Shown piece after piece: positions 33,775 through 41,469 of a stretch of 64,000 nt of DNA (its first letter is position 1; each line of letters begins with the position of its first letter). Both the position numbers and the translations under genes were made by a program. Origin of the DNA: Variovorax sp. JS1663 (GTDB taxonomy: Bacteria; Pseudomonadota; Gammaproteobacteria; Burkholderiales; Burkholderiaceae_C); NCBI RefSeq assembly GCF_002157355.1, contig NZ_LYMK01000027.1, forward strand, positions 40,987-104,986, read 5' to 3'. The notes under the pieces were generated by a model, which worked only from the letters and a program-made list of their open reading frames with translations, did no database searches and was not told where the DNA came from.

Positions 33775-35282
33775 GGCGTCACCTCGTCGCCCAGCGTGAC
33801 GACAGGATGGGAATCGAGGTAGCTGCGGGCGTAGGCCAGCTCGCCAGGCGCCTGCGCATACAGCGTGAACAGCGGCATGCCGCGCTCGACAGGGTCCCCC
33901 AACCGCACATGCAGCACGAGGCCGGCGGCCGGCGCACCCGGGGCGCCGGCGAGCTTGGCGATCCGTGCGAGCCGACGGTTGTCGATGCCGCAGACGTAAC
34001 CGGTGCGTTCGGCCACGATCGGCTCGCGCAGTGGAGCGACGCCGGGCTCGCGCAGCCCGCCTTGCGCTTCGCAGATGGCCTGGAACTTGTCCCAAGCGGC
34101 GCCGCTGTCCAGCAGGTGGCAGGCCTCGGACCTGCCCGTGCCGGGAGTGCTGTGGCCGCAGAACTCGAGCACTTCGCCGGCCAGAACCAACGCGCGCATG
34201 CGCAGGTCCACCGGCGCCGCCGCCGCGCCGCGCAGCACGGCAAGAACGTCATGCGCTTCGAGCACGGGGCCTACGCCTCGCCCAACCGGCTGGGCGCCGC
34301 GCGTACGTAGCACGCGCAGTTGCAGCCCGTGGGCTACAGCAACTTGCTCTAGCAAGGACTGCAGCCGATTGGCGTCCTCCTCGCTGCGCACCTTGGCAGT
34401 CCGACCCACCGGGATGTCGATCAGGGCGTGCGTCGCTCCGGCGGCGATCTTCTTCGACAGCACGGAGGCGACGAGCTGGGCGTCGCTGTCAAGGTCGAGC
34501 GGGCGCTCGACGCGGATCAGGATGTCGTCGGCTGGGCTCAGGGTCAGCGCCCCGCCCCAGACAAAGCAGCCGCCCTCGCGATCCACGACACGCCGCATCG
34601 CGGTCAGACTGAGGTCGACGCGCGTCAGCGTCTCCATCACGTCGGCCGTCCCCGCGGGCGAGGTGATCGCGCGCGACGAGGTCTTGGGCATCGTCAGCCC
34701 GGCAGCCGCCGCAATGGCGACCACAATCGGCGTCGTGCGGTTGCCAGGCAGACCGCCCACACAATGTTTGTCGGCGATCGGCGTACGCCCCCAGTCGATA
34801 CGGTCGCCGGCCTTGACCATGGCGCTTGTCAGGTCGATGGTTTCCTGCAAGTCCATGCGCCCGCCGGCGCAGGCGCTCAGGAACGCAGCGATGTGCATGT
34901 CGGAGTAGCGGCCTGCAGCCACGTCACCGACGATGGCGTCGAGCGCCATGGTGTCGAGCCGGTGGCCGTAGATCTTCGAGCGCATCGCGCTCAGCGAATC
35001 GAGCGTCGGCGCGTGCGCCACCTTGACGGGATCGTTCGCTGCGGCGCCTAGAGCCTGCCATGCGCGGGTCGACAGGCTGGCTTCGCCCGGCGCCAGCAGT
35101 TCGCTGTCGACCACGTTGAGCGTCGCGATGATGCGGTGCTCCCGCAGCGCTACCTCTACACGCGTCTGGGCTTCGAAACCTTCGGCCCTGCAGACATGAC
35201 AGTCGCGTCGCATGTAAATCACATGCTCCTGCAGCGTGTCGATGCCAAGCAGCCGCAGGCGCAAGCCGGATGCATCCATCAT
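33771..35282 (-). CDS. Thymidine phosphorylase family protein (AMP-phosphorylase-like)
   Basis: 503 aa from the ATGATG at 35282; the first ATG overlaps the upstream TGA. An N-terminal domain of about 85 residues precedes the catalytic part with SDMHIAAFLSACAGGRMDLQ, a KHCVGGLPGNRTTPIVVAIA phosphate loop and SSRAITSPAGTADVMETLT. This long form resembles archaeal AMP phosphorylase, which splits NMPs to base and ribose 1,5-bisphosphate, as well as thymidine phosphorylase. Coupled to prs downstream and the nuclease upstream, consistent with nucleotide salvage from RNA. Confidence 0.85.
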   Translation of the reverse strand: MMDASGLRLRLLGIDTLQEHVIYMRRDCHVCRAEGFEAQTRVEVALREHRIIATLNVVDSELLAPGEASLSTRAWQALGAAANDPVKVAHAPTLDSLSAMRSKIYGHRLDTMALDAIVGDVAAGRYSDMHIAAFLSACAGGRMDLQETIDLTSAMVKAGDRIDWGRTPIADKHCVGGLPGNRTTPIVVAIAAAAGLTMPKTSSRAITSPAGTADVMETLTRVDLSLTAMRRVVDREGGCFVWGGALTLSPADDILIRVERPLDLDSDAQLVASVLSKKIAAGATHALIDIPVGRTAKVRSEEDANRLQSLLEQVAVAHGLQLRVLRTRGAQPVGRGVGPVLEAHDVLAVLRGAAAAPVDLRMRALVLAGEVLEFCGHSTPGTGRSEACHLLDSGAAWDKFQAICEAQGGLREPGVAPLREPIVAERTGYVCGIDNRRLARIAKLAGAPGAPAAGLVLHVRLGDPVERGMPLFTLYAQAPGELAYARSYLDSHPVVTLGDEVTP

Positions 35283-36637
35283 GCAACCTCCACGCTTTGG
35301 CCCAGCCAGGGCACCGTTGCGAGCCATCCCAGTTCACGCTCGATGCGTTGCCGCAATGCGTCGGCCGGACCCGGTTCGCCGTGGTTGAGGTAGATGCCGC
35401 GCGGCCGCTGGGGCGCGGTTGCCAGCCACTGCACGAGCTGCTCTGCATCGGCGTGCGCCGACATGCCGGGCAGCGACACCACCTCGGCATTGATGGTCAC
35501 ATCTTCGCCGTGGATGCGGATGCGGCGCTCGCCGGCTACGAGGTGAGCGCCTCGCGTGCCGCCCGCCTGATAGCCGGCGAACACGATGGTATTGCGGCGA
35601 TCCGGGCCTAGGGCTTTCAGGTGATGCAGCACCCGGCCGCCGGTGGCCATGCCACTGGCCGACACGATAACCGCGGGGTAGCGCAGCGCATTCAATGCAC
35701 GCGATTCTTCGACAGTGCGCGTCATCTCCGCGACCTGGCACATGCCGCTGCATTCCTCCACCGACAGTCGGTGCTCCGCGCGATGCCGATGATAAATCTC
35801 GGTCATGTCGATCGCCATCGGGCTGTTCAGGAAGACCGGTAAGTCAGGGATGGCGGCACGGGTCTTTAGACGATAGATCGCGTAGAGCAGGGCCTGAGCT
35901 CGCCCCACCGCAAAGGCAGGGACCACCACGATGCCGCCGCGTGCCGCCGTGCGCCTGATCACCTCGCCCAAAGCGGCCTCGACATCCTGCATATCGTGCA
36001 GCCGATCACCGTAGGTTGACTCGATCACCACATGGTCGGCGCGTGCTATCGGCAACGGGGCCCGCATGATGCGATCGTCGGGGCGGCCCAGGTCCCCCGA
36101 GAACAGAACCGTCGTGTCGCCCGTGGTCAGCTCGACCGAGCTGGCGCCGAGGATGTGACCAGCCTGCCGCAGGCGCAGTTGCATGCCTCCCGTCACATCC
36201 CCTGGCTGCTCTAGCGGCAGCGGCTCGAGACGGCGCAACGCGCGCTGCGCGTCCTCCTCTGAGTACAACGGCAGGGCCGGTTGGTGCTTGGAGAGCTTGT
36301 GGCGGTTGGCGTACTCGGCATCCTCTTCCTGGATTCGCGCACTGTCGGGCAACAGGACCCGGCACACGTCGATCGTCGACGGTGTCGCGAAGACCGGCCC
36401 GCGAAAGCCCCGCTTGACGAGCAGCGGCAGTGCTCCCGCGTGATCGAGGTGTGCGTGCGTCAACACCACGGCATCGAGCTTCGTCGGGTCGAACGGGAAC
36501 GGCTCCCAGTTCATGGCGCGCAGGTTCTTGTAGCCCTGGAACAGGCCGCAGTCGACAAGCAACTGCTTCCCTTCGTGCGTGACGAGGGTCTTCGAGCCGG
36601 TGACCGTGCCGGCGGCACCCAGGAAATCGAGCTTCAT
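35279..36637 (-). CDS. Metallo-beta-lactamase/beta-CASP RNA-processing exonuclease
   Basis: 452 aa from the ATG at 36637. MBL motif HAHLDHAGALP near residue 70, GHILGASSVEL and FSGDLGR, then the beta-CASP motifs: ESTYGDR, PAFAVGRAQALLY, SASGMATGGRVLHHL and SLPGMSAHADAEQL with a C-terminal His in YLNHGEP. Homologues are RNA endo/exonucleases (CPSF/RNase J relatives). Its ATG overlaps the stop of the 62-aa protein gene and its TGA overlaps the phosphorylase gene. Confidence 0.9.
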   Translation of the reverse strand: MKLDFLGAAGTVTGSKTLVTHEGKQLLVDCGLFQGYKNLRAMNWEPFPFDPTKLDAVVLTHAHLDHAGALPLLVKRGFRGPVFATPSTIDVCRVLLPDSARIQEEDAEYANRHKLSKHQPALPLYSEEDAQRALRRLEPLPLEQPGDVTGGMQLRLRQAGHILGASSVELTTGDTTVLFSGDLGRPDDRIMRAPLPIARADHVVIESTYGDRLHDMQDVEAALGEVIRRTAARGGIVVVPAFAVGRAQALLYAIYRLKTRAAIPDLPVFLNSPMAIDMTEIYHRHRAEHRLSVEECSGMCQVAEMTRTVEESRALNALRYPAVIVSASGMATGGRVLHHLKALGPDRRNTIVFAGYQAGGTRGAHLVAGERRIRIHGEDVTINAEVVSLPGMSAHADAEQLVQWLATAPQRPRGIYLNHGEPGPADALRQRIERELGWLATVPWLGQSVEVA

Positions 36638-36822
36638 GGTCTGGTCCTCGGGGCGGGTTCTTGGCGCGGTCGACGCTCCCGGCCGGTCGCGTGCGTGCTG
36701 GCCCACAGCATCGGGCGGCGCAGGGCCGGCCGGGCCATGAACAACAGCAACGCCCAGGGCAGCGAGAAAGCCACGGACCATCCCAGCCACGTGCAGCGGA
36801 ATGCGGGGTCAGCCGGTGTCAC
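36634..36822 (-). CDS. 62-aa single-helix membrane protein, unknown
   Basis: GTG start at 36822, one base after the TGA of the methyltransferase-like gene; its own TGA overlaps the nuclease ATG (ATGA). This tight packing argues for a real gene despite no recognised family. One hydrophobic helix (about residues 12-31, WLGWSVAFSLPWALLLFMA) and a basic, Pro-rich C-terminus. Confidence 0.6.
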   Translation of the reverse strand: MTPADPAFRCTWLGWSVAFSLPWALLLFMARPALRRPMLWASTHATGRERRPRQEPAPRTRP

Positions 36823-36823
36823 G

Positions 36824-37534
36824 TCATGGTCCTTGCTGTTCGCGGGAGGGTCGGCGCGTCGGCGCGATCGTCAAGCACGGGGCTGCGTCGCCCCCTGACG
36901 CGCCCAATTTGGGAAAGAACCGCGGCGTCTGACTCGCATAGCGCTCCCATTCAGCTCCGAAGGTCTTGGCTGCATCGCGCTCTTCCGTCAAGGACAAACG
37001 GACGTACATCGCACACAGGATCGGGAACATCACGAGGGTCAGGACGGTCGGCCACTGCAGCAGGAAACCGAACATGATGAGCACGAACGCAACGTACTGC
37101 GGGTGCCGAACCCGGGCATAGGCGCCGGTCTTCGCCAGCGTCCCGGCACGCTGGCTCGCATACAGCACGGACCATGCGGCGGAGAGCAGCCAAAAGCCTC
37201 CGCCGATGAAGACGGCGCTGAGCGCGTGGAACGGTCCGAAGTGCGGATTGGCGCGCCAGCCGAACATCACTTCCAGCAGGTGGCCGGCGTCGTGCGAGAG
37301 GAAATCCACGCCAGGAAACTTCGTTCCCAGCCATCCCGACAGGAGGTAGATGGTCAGGGGATAGCCGTACATCTCGGCGAACAGCGCCACCAGGAATCCG
37401 GAGAAGGCGCCGAACGAGCGCCAGTCGCGACCGGACTGCGGCTTGGCGAAGCTGAACGCGAAGATGATGAAGACGAGGGAATTGATGACCACCAGGGACC
37501 ACAGTCCGTAGGCCGGTGCGTTGTCTTGCGTCAT
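36824..37534 (-). CDS. Isoprenylcysteine carboxyl methyltransferase-family membrane protein
   Basis: 236 aa with about five hydrophobic helices. The ICMT/PEMT signature is visible: TGAYARVRHPQYVAFVLIM, followed by a hydrophobic hairpin and the acidic EERDAAKTFGAEWERY. These enzymes methylate lipids or isoprenyl-like carboxyls with SAM at the membrane; the bacterial substrate is unknown. It starts 22 bases after the DUF2933 gene on the same strand. Confidence 0.82.
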   Translation of the reverse strand: MTQDNAPAYGLWSLVVINSLVFIIFAFSFAKPQSGRDWRSFGAFSGFLVALFAEMYGYPLTIYLLSGWLGTKFPGVDFLSHDAGHLLEVMFGWRANPHFGPFHALSAVFIGGGFWLLSAAWSVLYASQRAGTLAKTGAYARVRHPQYVAFVLIMFGFLLQWPTVLTLVMFPILCAMYVRLSLTEERDAAKTFGAEWERYASQTPRFFPKLGASGGDAAPCLTIAPTRRPSREQQGP

Positions 37535-37555
37535 GGAATATCCTTTGCGGTTGGC

Positions 37556-37894
37556 TCAGTGCTGGTGCGGCTGATGCGGGGCCGCCGGAGGGGTGGGTGT
37601 GGCACCCGGGCTGCCTTGAAGGCTTGTTTTGTCGTCGGGATCGGCGCTGCCGGATCCTGTCGGGCCGTGCCCCTGATGGCCGCCGGGGCCACCGTGCCCG
37701 CCATGGAAGAAATGCATCAACGGGCACAGCGCCAGCAGGAGAAACGGCAGGGCTCCCATCAGGTGTGCACGGTGCTCGATAACAAGGAAGAAGCCGGCCA
37801 CCGCGAGGAAGCCGAAGAAAACCCACGTCAGGGCGGCCCCGCGTTGCGAACGGCGGCTGGTGGTCGGATCGGGACGGAAAGAATGGTTGGCCAT
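37556..37894 (-). CDS. DUF2933 small membrane protein
   Basis: 112 aa from the ATG at 37894 (ANHSFRPD). Two closely spaced hydrophobic segments (TWVFFGFLAVAGFFLVIE and HLMGALPFLLLALCPLMHFF) followed by the Gly/His-rich FHGGHGGPGGHQGHG tail typical of DUF2933. Such proteins accompany heavy-metal resistance and ICMT genes; the CPLMH segment and His tail could bind copper. A second copy is at 47742-48047. Confidence 0.82.
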   Translation of the reverse strand: MANHSFRPDPTTSRRSQRGAALTWVFFGFLAVAGFFLVIEHRAHLMGALPFLLLALCPLMHFFHGGHGGPGGHQGHGPTGSGSADPDDKTSLQGSPGATPTPPAAPHQPHQH

Positions 37895-38038
37895 GATTCG
37901 CCTTGTCGGTGTTCGGTCTGGGCCGGGTGCCGGCCCTCTTGGAGCAATCGGCCAGGCTCGGGCAGTTGCTCGTGTGGTGGCTGTGCGTGGTTCGGTTGCC
38001 CCGGTAGCTTGTGCGGAGGGAGGCTTAAGCTGAATGTG

Positions 38039-38067
38039 CAACCTGGGTGCGGCACACAGGTCAAGCG
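38039..38067. repeat. 29-bp dispersed repeat, copy 2
   Basis: Matches 20579-20607 at 28 of 29 positions in the same orientation. It lies between the DUF2933 gene and the next minus-strand gene, in DNA (37895-38190) that otherwise shows no gene. Confidence 0.6.
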
Positions 38068-38190
38068 CTAGCACTCTCGCTGGACACAGGTGTGGGAAGT
38101 GCGGGCCATCCAGGGCTACTAGCGCCGTGGGCGCAGGTCAAATCCGCGTGCACGATCAAGACTGCCCCACTCCCGACACGGGAGGGCTCG

Positions 38191-38625
38191 TCAAATGCGC
38201 AGGCGAGGCGCAATGTCCAGCGGGGCGCGCGGCGGTGGCGGATGCGCCAATTGCGGCGGCGCAACGCTCACCATCGCGACGACTGGCTCCCAGTTCCGCC
38301 CCGGTGCATGCGACCAAGCGATCGCATCGACCGTCAGCGACCACTTGATGGCCGAGAGGAAAGTTGGCCCGCCGGTCAGGGGCGCCGGCTCTTCGCAGAC
38401 GTGACCCTTGCTGTCGTTCGACGGCTGCTCGGTTCGCAAGGCGTGCTTGTGTGCCTGATGGGCCTCCTGCGGCGCATGGATGAACGACGCATCCGGCGAG
38501 ACGGGTGGCGCTCTGTGCCCGCCATAGATCTCGCACAGGGCCGTGCCTGCGATGGCCCGTACAGCGAACAGCAGCAGGAACGCAGTCCATGCGCTCCTTG
38601 CCAGTTTGCTTCGCCATGTCGCCAT
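38191..38625 (-). CDS. Small exported protein of copper clusters, unknown family
   Basis: 144 aa. An N-terminal hydrophobic helix (AWTAFLLLFAVRAIAGTA) is followed by a Cys (LCEIYGGH), a His-rich middle (HAPQEAHQAHKHALR) and a second Cys (GHVCEEPAP), then a Pro-rich end. The general layout, a membrane anchor then His/Cys-rich loop, resembles DUF2946-type proteins near copper genes, but I cannot assign it. An exact FNR-type site lies 87 bases upstream of the ATG. Confidence 0.6.
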   Translation of the reverse strand: MATWRSKLARSAWTAFLLLFAVRAIAGTALCEIYGGHRAPPVSPDASFIHAPQEAHQAHKHALRTEQPSNDSKGHVCEEPAPLTGGPTFLSAIKWSLTVDAIAWSHAPGRNWEPVVAMVSVAPPQLAHPPPPRAPLDIAPRLRI

Positions 38626-39005
38626 GTTGCAGTCCCAACGTCGAGTTTCGGGGGATTCACCATGAAATCCTTCAGCACAGCTTATTCGACAGCATTGCCG
38701 AGCGGTTGATATGGATCAAGGTCTGAGCATGCCGGCGCTGGGCTCGGGCTCGGTTCATCTCGACGGGCGCAGCCAGGTGAGGATGCGGCCCGAGCATCGT
38801 CAGCTTTCGTCATCAGGGAGACTGATCTGCAACCCGGACGGTAGCAAAGCAGCCTGTAGCGATTCAAGGGCTTGTGGCCTGTCGATCAGTGCCACCGAGT
38901 TCATCGAGCCGGAGAGTGGACGGGATGGGGGCTGCGAGATGCCTTGGTTGTACATAAACTTGACCGTGAGTCGGCAGCGGTCCGCGCGCCGTCTGGCGGC
39001 GGCCC
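38626..39005. other. Intergenic containing an FNR-type site
   Basis: Lies between the DUF3141 gene end and the start of the minus-strand hypoxia/copper block. Apart from the site at 38706-38719 I see no supported gene; a short plus-strand frame near 38940 (MPWLYINLTVSRQRSARRLA) only faintly recalls tautomerase. Confidence 0.4.
38706..38719 (-). promoter_or_regulatory. FNR/ANR-type site TTGAT-N4-ATCAA
   Basis: TTGATATGGATCAA is an exact consensus match, centred 87 bases upstream of the ATG at 38625. It could drive the whole minus-strand block down to the MFS gene. Confidence 0.65.
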
Positions 39006-40694
39006 TCACGTTCCGTAGAGGCTTTTGAACACCATCTCTGCGATGCGATCGCGCAAGTGACGCCAGGATTCGATGGATTTACCGATGCCGTCGGCCGCGC
39101 TGCGTTCCGCCCGATACCAGGGATTGAAGGCGCGTTCTTCATCGCTGAGGCCCAGCGTTTGAGCTGCCCATGCCAGGATGGGAAACAACGCAGCGGCCGG
39201 TGCGACGCGCTCGGACCACATCAGGCGGCTGGTGCGCATCGGATGCAAAGCTTCCAGCCAGCGTGCCGTGGCGGGACTGCCAAGCTGCTGCACGAAGGGT
39301 GACAGCCACTGGGTGTAAAGGGCGTCCAGCTGGCGCGACGCTTCGGCGACGCGTTCGAACGCAGCCGGACGGGGCTCGAAGGGCAAGTCCTCGATGCGTC
39401 GGGGCTCGAAGGTCGCGCGGGTGGCGTCATCGGTCCGAGCGGCGGACTCGAGCTTCATCTCGTAGAGGCCCGGCGGCAATGCCTGGATGACCGAAGCGTG
39501 ATGCAGGATGGCGCGGTGCTCGCGGCGTGCCACGTCGGCCGACACGAAGATGCCGAGATGGCCGACATGCTCGTGCAGAAGATAGACGATGCGCTGGCCG
39601 GCGCTGACCAACCCTTCGGTCGAGCCGAAAACCGTCTTCAGCCACGCGAGGGCTTGGCTGGGCGGCGTGATGTTGTCGCCATAGGAACAGAAGATGACCA
39701 GCGGCGTCCGAATCTGCGACAAGTCGGCGCGGCAGTGGCCGTCGACCACCACGACGCCTTGCTCGACACGGTTGCCGATGAACAGGTCACGAATGATGCT
39801 CAGGATCTCTTCGCGACCCAGCTTGTAGAAGCCGTTCCACCAGCGTTCGAATTCAAGAAAGCGCGCCTTCTCGCGCTGCGGCTCTGCGAACACCTGGTCG
39901 TACTTTTTCCAGACCCCTTCGGGCCGCAGAGCCTCGAAGTTCTGGACCAGCCACGCTCCATCGAAGTGGCCGTGGCCCAGATCCGCCGCCAGATGTGCCG
40001 GCCAGACACCGCCAACCAAACCACCCATCAGGCGCATCGGGTTGATGTCGGCCTCACCCGCCCAGTAAGACAGGGGCGACCCGTTCAATACAGCCAGACC
40101 CGCCTCGCGGTTGCAGTGCGACAGTGCCAGAGCGACGGCCCAGCCGCCCTGGCAATTCCCATAGATGATCGGAGCGCGCGCGCGATGGCGTTCGGCAACG
40201 ATATCGATGAAACGCGCCAGTGCCTCGACGACCGATCCCATGGTCTGGCCCTCGACCGGCTCGGGGTCGAAGACGACAAAATAGACCGGGTGCCCTTCCA
40301 GCAGGGCCATGCCGACCTCGGAGTCGCGCCGGAAACCCCCGATGCCAGGGCCATGGCCCGCCCGTGGATCGACCACGATCACCGGCGCGGAGTCTCGACG
40401 CACATGACGTTCCAGTCGATCCGTTCCACACCGAGTGATTCGAAGTAGGCGGTAGTTGCAGGGTGAAGCAAAGTCCCGCGCGTTTGCCACCGGCTCGGCA
40501 TCGAAGTGCAGCAGCGGTGGCATGCCGGCGGCTTCATGATCGAGCATGTTGTCGGCGCGCTGGCGCAGCGTGTCCATCGCGGCGATCCCACGCCACCAGG
40601 CGTCGGCGGCATAGCATGTCCAGGCAACCAGGGGCCAAGCCGCAGGCGTGAGCGCAGGCGCGGGCGGGTCGTTAACGATCGGACGTGTGTTCAT
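39006..40694 (-). CDS. DUF3141 protein (PHA synthase-like alpha/beta hydrolase)
   Basis: 562 aa. Central alpha/beta-hydrolase features: VIVVDPRAGHGPGIGGFRRD, VYFVVFDPEP and the nucleophile-like IYGNCQGGWAVALAL (GxCxG, as in PhaC), plus FCSYGDNITPP and LLHEHVGHLGIFV containing the likely Asp and His. DUF3141 proteins accompany PPK2, phosphotransacetylase and stress genes in hypoxia-type regulons of proteobacteria; the reaction is not established. It follows a decayed PPK2 gene by 14 bases. Confidence 0.88.
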   Translation of the reverse strand: MNTRPIVNDPPAPALTPAAWPLVAWTCYAADAWWRGIAAMDTLRQRADNMLDHEAAGMPPLLHFDAEPVANARDFASPCNYRLLRITRCGTDRLERHVRRDSAPVIVVDPRAGHGPGIGGFRRDSEVGMALLEGHPVYFVVFDPEPVEGQTMGSVVEALARFIDIVAERHRARAPIIYGNCQGGWAVALALSHCNREAGLAVLNGSPLSYWAGEADINPMRLMGGLVGGVWPAHLAADLGHGHFDGAWLVQNFEALRPEGVWKKYDQVFAEPQREKARFLEFERWWNGFYKLGREEILSIIRDLFIGNRVEQGVVVVDGHCRADLSQIRTPLVIFCSYGDNITPPSQALAWLKTVFGSTEGLVSAGQRIVYLLHEHVGHLGIFVSADVARREHRAILHHASVIQALPPGLYEMKLESAARTDDATRATFEPRRIEDLPFEPRPAAFERVAEASRQLDALYTQWLSPFVQQLGSPATARWLEALHPMRTSRLMWSERVAPAAALFPILAWAAQTLGLSDEERAFNPWYRAERSAADGIGKSIESWRHLRDRIAEMVFKSLYGT

Positions 40695-40708
40695 GGTGTT
40701 CTCGCATC

Positions 40709-41134
40709 AGCCCAAGGAAGGTAGCGCCGCGTCGACAGCCCAGTCGAGGACCACCGCCTCGTCCACGGCCAGCAGTTGCGGGTTCTTGTCGGGTTAGTGC
40801 AGGCGCCGCAGCGCGTGCCGCATGGGGTCAGCCGCGCTTGCTCCTTGTCGTCCGCGCGCACCGTCCACGGCGCTGTCGCATGGTGGTGAAGCAGCATCAC
40901 GCCGCACGCCTTGCCCAGGGCGACGACACGGGGCTCGTGCGGACTCAGGTGTTCGACGATGCGTTTTACCGTGCCGTCCTTGCCCGCAGCGTCGCGCCCC
41001 TCGAGCGGCAGCAGGATGCGGTCCCCGCAGCCGATGAAGTGGCGCTGCAACTTCACCAGCTCGATCTGCAGCAGGTGCAGCTGCACGTTGTAGTCGGGCG
41101 CGTTGCTCGCCTTGACCTTGCTCTTCTTGTTCAC
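40709..41134 (-). pseudogene. Polyphosphate kinase 2 (PPK2), internally deleted
   Basis: From a GTG at 41134 the minus strand encodes NKKSKVKASN, LLQIELVKLQRHFIGCGDRI and LEGRDAAGKDGTVKRIVEHL (Walker A of PPK2) and then jumps to APWTVRADDKEQARL, which belongs near the C-terminus. The central lid/Walker B part (about 100 residues) is missing and the C-terminal remainder is frameshifted, ending at a TGA at 40707-40709. Intact PPK2 transfers phosphate between polyphosphate and nucleotides; this copy should be inactive. Confidence 0.8.
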
Positions 41135-41159
41135 GTCGATGTTCCTGCTTGAAGGCTGC

Positions 41160-41468
41160 TCAGCCGCAGCAGCAGCCACCCTGCTTATTCGGGCCCCTTG
41201 CGTGGCCACAGCCGGTGTGACCCGAGGATGGCGCAGCGTCGACTGCCATGGCCGCTGCAGGACCGGACGGATAGCCGGCCGCCTCCAGAGCCGCTGTCAG
41301 GCCCCCGAGGGCCGCGGCAGCGTTCCCGGTCGTGGTGACGCGGGCGCGGCTGAGCGACAGGTTCACATCCACGCCGGCGACGCCCGGTACGCGTTGCAGC
41401 ACGCGCTTCACGGAGTCGACGCATGAGCCGCAGGTCATGCCTTGCACTTCGAGTTCGATCGTTTCCAT
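41160..41468 (-). CDS. Copper chaperone with HMA domain and Cys-rich tail
   Basis: 102 aa from the ATG at 41468, one base after the cusA stop. The HMA domain (residues 1-70) contains the metal motif GMTCGSCVDSVKRVL; the tail has HTGCGHARGPNKQGGCCCG, a Cys/His cluster not usual in CopZ and likely to bind extra metal. It should carry Cu(I) in the cytoplasm. Last intact gene of the cus operon. Confidence 0.85.
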   Translation of the reverse strand: METIELEVQGMTCGSCVDSVKRVLQRVPGVAGVDVNLSLSRARVTTTGNAAAALGGLTAALEAAGYPSGPAAAMAVDAAPSSGHTGCGHARGPNKQGGCCCG

Positions 41469-41469
41469 G

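Noticed and set aside
38940..39028. Short plus-strand frame faintly like the start of a tautomerase
   Set aside because: Only about 20 residues with weak resemblance and no continuation.
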